Of a DNA stretch of 11,966 nucleotides, positions 7,426 through 11,966 are shown piece after piece (the stretch's first letter is position 1; each line of letters starts with the position of its first letter). The translations under genes and the position numbers were made by a program. The notes beneath the pieces are model-generated. The model saw only the letters and a program-made list of their open reading frames with translations, searched no databases and was not told the origin of the DNA. Source of the stretch: Planctomycetaceae bacterium (GTDB lineage Bacteria > Planctomycetota > Planctomycetia > Pirellulales > Thermoguttaceae); NCBI GenBank assembly GCA_015062085.1, contig SUVI01000126.1, forward strand, positions 1-11,966, given 5' to 3'.

Positions 7426-7460
7426 AGTATACCATACCTCCCAGCTTAAAAAAAGGGGGG
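7426..7460 (-). promoter_or_regulatory. Probable promoter of the phosphoesterase gene with C6 run at -35
   Basis: On the minus strand an extended -10 TGG-TATACT (7434-7426) lies about 60 bases before the ATG. Seventeen bases upstream is a poor -35 (TTTTTT, 7454-7449), directly abutted by six C (7460-7455). The strong extended -10 can compensate for the weak -35. Confidence 0.5.
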
Positions 7461-7474
7461 ATGCAAAAAAAGTA

Positions 7475-7532
7475 CCATCCGGCAACTGCGCACCAAGTCT
7501 GCACAAATTTTAAACGGTCCATCCGGCAACTG
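7475..7532. repeat. Pair of identical 14-bp direct repeats
   Basis: CCATCCGGCAACTG occurs at 7475-7488 and 7519-7532, 44 bp start to start. The pair is also framed by GTACC (7472-7476) and GGTAC (7532-7536). It may be a binding-site pair or the remnant of a local duplication. Confidence 0.6.
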
Positions 7533-7540
7533 GTACAGTT

Positions 7541-7673
7541 TCACCACGGAAGACACTGAAGAGTTTACTGAAAGACTCGGAAAGGAAACACGAAAAACTC
7601 AAAAAAATACAAAATTCACCAAAAGGCGATCAAAAATATTTGAAGTCTTTCGTGTCTTTTCGTGTTTTCCGTA
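7541..7673. repeat. Imperfect long inverted repeat of ACACGAAAAGACACGAAAG type
   Basis: The left part contains CACGGAAGACACTGAAGAG (7543-7562) and GGAAACACGAAAA (7584-7596). The right part, read on the minus strand (7672-7650), gives ACGGAAAACACGAAAA followed by GACACGAAA. The arms match over about 13 bases with one inserted A. It could fold in RNA or mark an intergenic repeat family. Confidence 0.5.
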
Positions 7674-7871
7674 AAATTCGTATCAGGGCACGTTCACTCC
7701 CTTTTTCCTCATTCTTTTCAGTGTGAGTCTGAGTCTCTTTTTTCTCCAGATCCGGAAACCGTCTCCATGATCACCAATATTGACAAAAAATCAGCCTGCT
7801 GAAAAAATCCCCGTCCCAAGACCTACATTTTTTAAAAAAATTTCCCCAAAAATCATCTCTTTCCGCGCAAG

Positions 7872-7908
7872 CCCCCCCCCTTGACAAAATTTTATCCTAG
7901 ATTATAAT
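7872..7908 (+). promoter_or_regulatory. Consensus sigma70 promoter of the beta-helix gene with C9 run at -35
   Basis: Both hexamers are perfect: TTGACA (7881-7886) and TATAAT (7903-7908), with a 16-base spacer. Nine C (7872-7880) directly abut the -35. The start point would be near 7915, giving a leader of about 95 bases. Confidence 0.88.
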
Positions 7909-7997
7909 TCTCTTTTGCATTCGTGGCAATTCGAGCTTAAAAACGAGTTTTTTAGAGACTGCCTTCTATTTGTATTTCAAACGTGCTTTACTGATTT

Positions 7998-8002
7998 AGG
8001 AG
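7998..8002 (+). promoter_or_regulatory. Ribosome binding site of the beta-helix gene
   Basis: AGGAG lies seven bases before the ATG at 8010 and confirms that start, which also places the signal peptide at the N-terminus. Confidence 0.8.
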
Positions 8003-8009
8003 CAAGAAC

Positions 8010-9689
8010 ATGAGAAAAACATTCATACTATGGAATCTGTTCGTTCTGTACTTTTGTATGTACGGAATGTGTATCTGCGCGGCAGAAACGAAAGTCACCT
8101 GGCCCGCTGACGGCCTGACGCTTCAGGAGGCGTACGACAAAACCGCCGAAGGAGGCACGCTCACCATTCTTCGCGGAGTGCATGACGTTCCGGAAACGCT
8201 CATCATCCGCAAAAGCATCACCATCACCGGTGAAGACACCGATCGGAATGAAGTCATTCTCAAGGGCGAAAAAGAAAACGTCCTCCGCCTCGAAACAGGC
8301 TTCGCGAGAATTAAAAATCTGACGTTCAAAAACGTAGGAGATGCCCATCGCTGGACAGTGGGTGAGTGGGAGAATACGAAACCGGAGGAAAGAACCAAAT
8401 GGGATCAGTTCAGCGCATTTCATTCCGCAGTTTCTGTTCAGTCACCGAAGAGTACGTTTGAAAATTGCCTGTTTATTTCGGATATTGGAATCGGTTTGGC
8501 CGTCAATCAAAAAGACTCCGACCCAATCGTGACCCGTTGTACTGCGAAAGATTGCGGATGTTCAGGTTTCTGGGTATTTAATGGTGCTAAAGGCCAATTC
8601 ATCAACTGCGAAGCCAGCGGAAACGCGCTGTCTGGAATTCAGGTCTACGGCAGCGGCACGGACCCGACGGTGGAGAATTGCCGATTCACCGATGGGAAAG
8701 AGTGTGGTATTTCCGTTTTGCACGGCGCGCGCGGAACCTTCACAGGCTGCGAAGCAAGCGGAAACACGCTAGTTGGAATTGGGGTCAACAACAGAGGCAC
8801 GAACCCAACAGTGAAGAACTGCCGTTTCACGAATACCAAGGAAATGTGCGGAATTTTAGTCTGCGAAGGCGCGAGCGGAACGTTTACGGACTGCGAAGCA
8901 AGCGAAAATGCGTATGTTGGAATTGCGGTCCAAGGTCGCGGCACGAATCCGACGATTGAGAACTGCCGATTTACGGATTCCAAGGAATATTGCGGAATTT
9001 TAGTCTGCGAAGGCGCGAGCGGAACGTTTACAGACTGCGAAGCAAGCGGAAACGCAATGTCTGGAATTGAGGTCACCGGCAGCGGCACGAACCCGACGGT
9101 GGAAAATTGCCGATTCAAGAATTCAAAGAATTATGGAATTAATGTCGAAGCCGGCGCACTCGGAACGTTTATGGACTGCGAAGCAAGCGGAAACGTCTGG
9201 GGAGGAATTGTGGTCCAAGGCAGCGGTACGAATCCGAGGGTGGAGAAATGCCATTTCACGAATAATCAACAGGGGGGGATCGGAGTCGCCTTTGGCGCGA
9301 GTGGAACGTTTACGGACTGCGAAGCCAGCGGAAACGTGATGAGTGGAATACTGGTCCGCGACAGTGACACGAACCCAACGGTGGAAAAATGCCGATTCAC
9401 CGATTCCAAGAAATGTTCCGGAATTTTTGTCTGCGCTGGCGCGAATGGAACGTTTACGGACTGCAAAGCCAGCGGAAACGCGTTGGCTGGAATTGAGGTC
9501 CGCGACAGCGGCTCGGCTCCGACGGTGGAGAAATGCCGATTCACAAATAATCAAATCATAGGAATCATAGTCATGAACGGCGCGAGTGGAACGTTCCGGA
9601 ACAATACGCTTTCTGGAAATACAACGACAAACTGGTTCGTCGATAACATCAGTTCACCCGTTCGTGTCGGTAATACGCCGAATGAATAA
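8010..9689 (+). CDS. Secreted right-handed parallel beta-helix repeat protein
   Basis: A 559-residue exported protein. Residues 1-24 form a signal peptide (MRK then a hydrophobic stretch ending CAA before ETK). Residues 28-110 look like the opening of a DUF1565/NosD-type beta-helix (TLQEAYDKTAEGGTLTI, LIIRKSITITG). From about 150 to 537 the chain is a solenoid of 23-24-residue coils, paired into eight units of 47-48 residues. The unit consensus runs GTFTDCEASGN, then GIxV, then GTNPTVENCRFT, then GIxV. Cysteines recur once per coil from C153 to C509. Residues 538-559 form a non-repeat end. Such folds bind or cleave polysaccharides or act as surface proteins; no catalytic residues of a known lyase class stand out, so activity is unassigned. 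The gene has its own consensus promoter and a strong terminator. A G7 run at 9272-9278 lies in codons 421-423. Confidence 0.92.
   Translation: MRKTFILWNLFVLYFCMYGMCICAAETKVTWPADGLTLQEAYDKTAEGGTLTILRGVHDVPETLIIRKSITITGEDTDRNEVILKGEKENVLRLETGFARIKNLTFKNVGDAHRWTVGEWENTKPEERTKWDQFSAFHSAVSVQSPKSTFENCLFISDIGIGLAVNQKDSDPIVTRCTAKDCGCSGFWVFNGAKGQFINCEASGNALSGIQVYGSGTDPTVENCRFTDGKECGISVLHGARGTFTGCEASGNTLVGIGVNNRGTNPTVKNCRFTNTKEMCGILVCEGASGTFTDCEASENAYVGIAVQGRGTNPTIENCRFTDSKEYCGILVCEGASGTFTDCEASGNAMSGIEVTGSGTNPTVENCRFKNSKNYGINVEAGALGTFMDCEASGNVWGGIVVQGSGTNPRVEKCHFTNNQQGGIGVAFGASGTFTDCEASGNVMSGILVRDSDTNPTVEKCRFTDSKKCSGIFVCAGANGTFTDCKASGNALAGIEVRDSGSAPTVEKCRFTNNQIIGIIVMNGASGTFRNNTLSGNTTTNWFVDNISSPVRVGNTPNE
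8592..9620 (+). repeat. Eight tandem 141-144-bp coding repeats
   Basis: Units start at residues 195, 242, 290, 338, 385, 432, 480 and 527 of the beta-helix protein. Lengths alternate between 47 and 48 codons through one extra residue in the loop before CGI. The closest pair, 8847-8904 and 8991-9048, agrees at 57 of 58 bases, so some units arose or were homogenised recently. The last unit has lost its cysteine. Confidence 0.88.
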
Positions 9690-9718
9690 GTTTTCGTTCT
9701 TTTAGCGGGTGGTAAGGA

Positions 9719-9758
9719 AACGCGTCTGCAGATCAGTGGTGTCTGCAGCGCGTTTTTT
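9719..9758 (+). terminator. Strong intrinsic terminator of the beta-helix gene
   Basis: AACGCG (9719-9724) and CTGCAGA (9726-9732) pair with TCTGCAG (9742-9748) and CGCGTT (9749-9754) with one bulged T. A T run at 9753-9758 follows. It lies 30 bases past the stop codon. Confidence 0.92.
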
Positions 9759-9771
9759 GTTCTTGCAGAGA

Positions 9772-9786
9772 ATGCGCATCGCGCAT
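9772..9786. repeat. Small palindrome ATGCGC-ATC-GCGCAT
   Basis: A six-base inverted repeat around three bases, in the spacer between the beta-helix terminator and the next promoter, about 100 bases upstream of that -35. It may be an operator or chance. Confidence 0.3.
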
Positions 9787-9887
9787 CTGGTGCGTGTGGT
9801 TACGTAAAAAAGAAACCTAAAAAATCCCTCCAAATCGTATTTCCGCGCTTCTTTTCACTTTTTTCTCTCCGTGCGAATGCCGGGGGC

Positions 9888-9916
9888 TTGACTTTTTTGG
9901 CCTCGGAGAGTAAAAT
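9888..9916 (+). promoter_or_regulatory. Sigma70-type promoter of the pseudouridine synthase gene
   Basis: TTGACT (9888-9893), 17-base spacer, TAAAAT (9911-9916). Five G and a C directly precede the -35. The start point would be near 9923, which rules out the earlier in-frame ATG at 9928 as the main start. Confidence 0.8.
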
Positions 9917-9969
9917 CTGATTCTAAAGTGTGTTTCCAGCTCATAAAAAATCAGAAGAAAGATCAGAAA

Positions 9970-10623
9970 ATGAAAGTACTGCACGAGGATAATCATCTGC
10001 TCGTCGTAGAAAAACCGGCAGGATTGCCGACGATGGGAGTCCGTGAAAATGAGAAATCGCTCCTGACCATCGCAAAAGCGTACATCGCGGAAAAGTACCA
10101 GAAGCCGGGAAACGTTTTTCTTGGCGTCGTGAGCCGGCTCGACACACCAACGACCGGTGTCGTGGTCATCGCGCGGACGAGTAAATCGGCTTCACGCCTG
10201 GCTGAACAGTTCCGCGAACATTCCGTCACGAAAACCTACGTCGCAGTCGTTGACGGGATCGTGCCGAACGATTCAGGAACGCTCCGTAATTTCATGGCAG
10301 AAGAGAAACGTCACCGCAAAATGTTCGTCACGCAGGACCCCGACGGGATCCCGGCAGTCCTTCACTACCGCGTCATCAAGCGTTTCGCGAATGAGACGAT
10401 GCTGGAGATCAACCTTGAGACCGGACGCAAACACCAGATCCGCGTTCAGCTTTCCCACCTCGGATTTCCGATCGTCGGCGACTACAAATACCGTTCCCGC
10501 ACCAAATTTCCGGTCGGGATCGCACTTCATGCGCGCCAGATCACGTTCCGCCACCCGACTCTCGACACAGAATTGACCTTTACGGCCGACTTTCCTGCGA
10601 CTTGGAAACGTTTTTTCTCCTGA
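9970..10623 (+). CDS. RluA-family RNA pseudouridine synthase
   Basis: Converts specific uridines in rRNA or tRNA to pseudouridine in the cytoplasm. The 217-residue protein is close to E. coli RluA in length and has no N-terminal S4 domain. The family opening EDNHLLVVEKPAGLPT (6-21) is present. The catalytic block is SRLDTPTTG (55-63) with D58 as nucleophile, differing from the common HRLDxxTSG by Ser for His and Thr for Ser. The conserved GRKHQIRVQL (152-161) and GDYKYRS (170-176) follow, then ALHARQITF (185-193). The start at 9970 is preferred over 9928 because the promoter start point is near 9923 and the fold begins at MKVLHEDN; a purine-rich AGAAGAAAGA precedes it. The target site and exact subtype cannot be told. 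It is convergent with the metallopeptidase gene, with 30 bases between stops. Confidence 0.92.
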   Translation: MKVLHEDNHLLVVEKPAGLPTMGVRENEKSLLTIAKAYIAEKYQKPGNVFLGVVSRLDTPTTGVVVIARTSKSASRLAEQFREHSVTKTYVAVVDGIVPNDSGTLRNFMAEEKRHRKMFVTQDPDGIPAVLHYRVIKRFANETMLEINLETGRKHQIRVQLSHLGFPIVGDYKYRSRTKFPVGIALHARQITFRHPTLDTELTFTADFPATWKRFFS

Positions 10624-10653
10624 TGTGATCGAAAGACGCGCACGCAGGAACGA

Positions 10654-11547
10654 TTACTTGGGAGAGAGTTTCCGGAAAAACTGCGTCAATTCAGCCGTCG
10701 GGTCAAAGCAGACCTTCCCAAGCCGGCGTGAGATCGGATGAAAGGGAAAGACCGGGAGCGTTTTGCGTTTGTGCAGCTCCGAAATATACGCAGGCAGTAT
10801 CTTCCGAACCGATTCCGGACCGTGAAGCAGAAAAGTCACCCACGCCCACGATTCCGCGTACCGCTCTGCCGTCATTTCGGACATCTCGCGCAGAGATTCC
10901 AGTTCGCTCAGCGGCGAAAGTTCGCCATGCGCGGCGCGTTCGCAAATGGGAAGGAACCATTCGGAAGCACGGACCTCCTCCGGAATCGTTTCCGTACGAT
11001 GAAAAAGTCCGTCGGAAAACCGCCGATGGGGCTTTCCAGCGTCTGCAGCGGCAGTGCTGATTCCCATTTCAAAATACTCCGCCAGTCCCTCATCCAGCCA
11101 AATGGGGACCTCCGGCAGGACAGCATGCAGAAAAGCGTGCGTTCCCTCATGACGCAGATCGCGAGCAAAATTCTCTGAAAAATAGAGGAAAAGTTGGCCG
11201 TGCTGGTTTTGTTTTTTCAGAAAAAGCGCCCGGCGGTAGGGAATATTAGGGTACTCGCGCTCCAGAAACGCCCGCCATTGCATCTCATTTGCGAAAATGT
11301 AAAGCTCGATCCATTCCTGCGATGCCGGAAGATCCAGCCTCTCCTTTAAAACCTCGGAAATGCGCGAAAGTTCCTTGAGGGTATCGTCTGCCGAAGTCAG
11401 ATCAAACTCCGCCCAGCAGGCAAACGGACCGTAAACGCGCGTAGAGACCCACTCCTGAGCCTGCGCGCTGCCGGAAAAGACGAAAGGTCCCAACAAAAAA
11501 AGCAAGCCAAGCAAAAAAAGCCTTAACGAAAAAGGTTTCTGACTCAT
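10654..11547 (-). CDS. Exported HExxH metallopeptidase-like protein (DUF1570-like)
   Basis: A 297-residue protein with a clear signal peptide: SQK, a hydrophobic core (residues 8-25) and cleavage probably after SAQA (27-30). The zinc motif HEGTH lies at 133-137 (H133, E134, H137), followed by PIWLDEGLAEYFE (148-160), where E153 fits the third zinc ligand of a gluzincin. This arrangement is that of DUF1570 and related peptidase-MA-like proteins, common in Planctomycetota. The upstream part (78-125) has the alternating strands typical before the motif (ELYIFANEMQWRAFL). The protease activity is inferred from motifs; the substrate is unknown, and it should act in the periplasm or outside. The ribosome site is weak (TGGGA). 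It lies 96 bases downstream of the DUF6807 gene on the same strand. Confidence 0.87.
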   Translation of the reverse strand: MSQKPFSLRLFLLGLLFLLGPFVFSGSAQAQEWVSTRVYGPFACWAEFDLTSADDTLKELSRISEVLKERLDLPASQEWIELYIFANEMQWRAFLEREYPNIPYRRALFLKKQNQHGQLFLYFSENFARDLRHEGTHAFLHAVLPEVPIWLDEGLAEYFEMGISTAAADAGKPHRRFSDGLFHRTETIPEEVRASEWFLPICERAAHGELSPLSELESLREMSEMTAERYAESWAWVTFLLHGPESVRKILPAYISELHKRKTLPVFPFHPISRRLGKVCFDPTAELTQFFRKLSPK

Positions 11548-11593
11548 TGGTCCCAGACTCGCTACTTCTCAAAAAACCGCTTTTTCATCCGTA

Positions 11594-11621
11594 AGCCGCA
11601 GAACACTCAAGAACTGCGGCT
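11594..11621 (-). terminator. Hairpin after the DUF6807 gene, possible terminator
   Basis: AGCCGCAG (11594-11601) pairs with CTGCGGCT (11614-11621) around a 12-base loop. It starts 23 bases beyond the minus-strand stop at 11644. A T run follows only about 16 bases later, so termination is uncertain. Confidence 0.4.
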
Positions 11622-11643
11622 CAACAGAAATCTCAGACTAAGA

Positions 11644-11966
11644 TCAGCCGTAGATCTCGTTCCACAGACCATTCAGATCAACGTCGGCAGTCGTACCGGC
11701 GAAAACGACCGTACGGTAGGTGACTTCGCGGGATTCACCCTTTTTGAAGAGCCACGGTCCCGGATTATAGTTGAACGGCATCGGGGAAATGTTCCCGTAG
11801 TCGCGAGTGAACCACGTGCAGTTTTCGAACGTGGGTTCAGCCGGCGTGATGTTCGGCGGGCAGAGAACGGCGACACCTTCCGTGATGGCCGGGTTGAAGT
11901 AGCGTTTTCCGTAGTACGCGCACCATTTCGCGACTTTACCTTCGGTCTCCGCCTGACCTTTCTGTC
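11644..11966 (-). CDS. DUF6807 (PmoA-like) family protein, C-terminal part (runs off right edge)
   Basis: An open frame enters from the right edge and ends with TGA at 11644, giving 106 C-terminal residues. Visible features: KWCAYYGKRY (13-22 of the visible part), EGVAVLCPPNITPAEPTF, then WFTRDYGNISPMPFN, PGPWLFKKGES and a final strand EVTYRTVVFAG. The order Trp-x-x-Tyr-Tyr-Gly, then Gly-Val-Ala, then Trp-Phe-x-Arg-Asp-Tyr-Gly, then a Lys-Gly-Glu turn matches the C-terminal half of DUF6807 proteins, annotated as PmoA-like and usually found in sugar-catabolic or oxidoreductase clusters of Planctomycetota and Bacteroidota. The family call is from memory of the pattern. The start and any signal peptide are outside the window. 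The metallopeptidase gene follows on the same strand. Confidence 0.75.
   Translation of the reverse strand, partial: QKGQAETEGKVAKWCAYYGKRYFNPAITEGVAVLCPPNITPAEPTFENCTWFTRDYGNISPMPFNYNPGPWLFKKGESREVTYRTVVFAGTTADVDLNGLWNEIYG

Larger units (their letters stand above)
7366..8009. other. 644-bp gene-free region between divergent genes
   Basis: No coding frame here has a supported start or family resemblance. It contains the minus-strand phosphoesterase promoter (7426-7460), two copies of a 14-bp direct repeat (7475-7488 and 7519-7532), an imperfect inverted repeat (7541-7673), and the beta-helix gene promoter and leader (7872-8009). Between 7681 and 7870 I see only T- and A-rich sequence with a small TCAGC/GCTGA palindrome at 7791-7802. 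Confidence 0.7.

Noticed and set aside
7366..7506. N-terminal extension of the phosphoesterase by 47 residues.
   Set aside because: It would bury the Tat motif inside the protein, spans the -10/-35 region, and ignores the GAGGAG just before the ATG at 7365.
7780..7807. TTGACA at 7780-7785 as a second upstream promoter.
   Set aside because: No -10-like hexamer occurs at 15-19 bases; the downstream sequence is AAAAAA.
8592..9620. Regular 141-144-bp repeats as a possible CRISPR array.
   Set aside because: The period is coding, the units carry codon-level divergence and translate to beta-helix coils; there are no short identical repeats with unique spacers.
9928..9969. Earlier in-frame start of the pseudouridine synthase.
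   Set aside because: The predicted transcription start near 9923 leaves no room for a ribosome site, and the added residues are not part of the family fold.

Overview
The window is a bacterial chromosomal segment of moderate GC, with mostly single genes or very short operons and sizeable AT-rich intergenic spaces. The gene content suggests a member of the Planctomycetota or a close PVC relative: a Ser/Thr protein kinase, a Tat-exported metallophosphoesterase, a DUF1570-like HExxH protein, a DUF6807 (PmoA-like) protein and a secreted parallel beta-helix protein. This assignment is inference; no rRNA or species-specific marker is present.

Layout, left to right. (1) The N-terminal end of a Ser/Thr kinase gene runs off the left edge on the minus strand, diverging from xseA (exonuclease VII large subunit). 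(2) xseA is followed by an unrecognised acidic protein gene, which overlaps by ATGA a gene for a small membrane-anchored protein; these three may be co-transcribed. (3) A stand-alone ABC-F ATPase gene. (4) A spacer with a perfect 13-bp hairpin, then a short exported protein of unknown function. (5) A minus-strand Tat-exported calcineurin-like phosphoesterase. (6) A 644-bp gene-free stretch holding two promoters, a 14-bp direct repeat and an imperfect inverted repeat. (7) A secreted right-handed beta-helix protein with a consensus promoter and a strong intrinsic terminator, so it is a clear monocistronic unit. (8) An RluA-family pseudouridine synthase with its own promoter. (9) Convergent to it, a secreted DUF1570-like metallopeptidase and, at the right edge, the C-terminus of a DUF6807 protein, both on the minus strand.

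The most interesting signals are regulatory and repetitive. Runs of C (C7, C6 and C9 on the sense strand) sit directly against the -35 hexamer of three separate promoters: kinase, phosphoesterase and beta-helix gene. The beta-helix gene also carries a G7 run in its coding region, making it a candidate contingency (phase-variable) locus. Its protein shows 16 cysteines spaced every 23-24 residues, one per predicted coil. No complete new multi-gene defence or metabolic system is visible. The least understood coding unit is the overlapping gene pair behind xseA.
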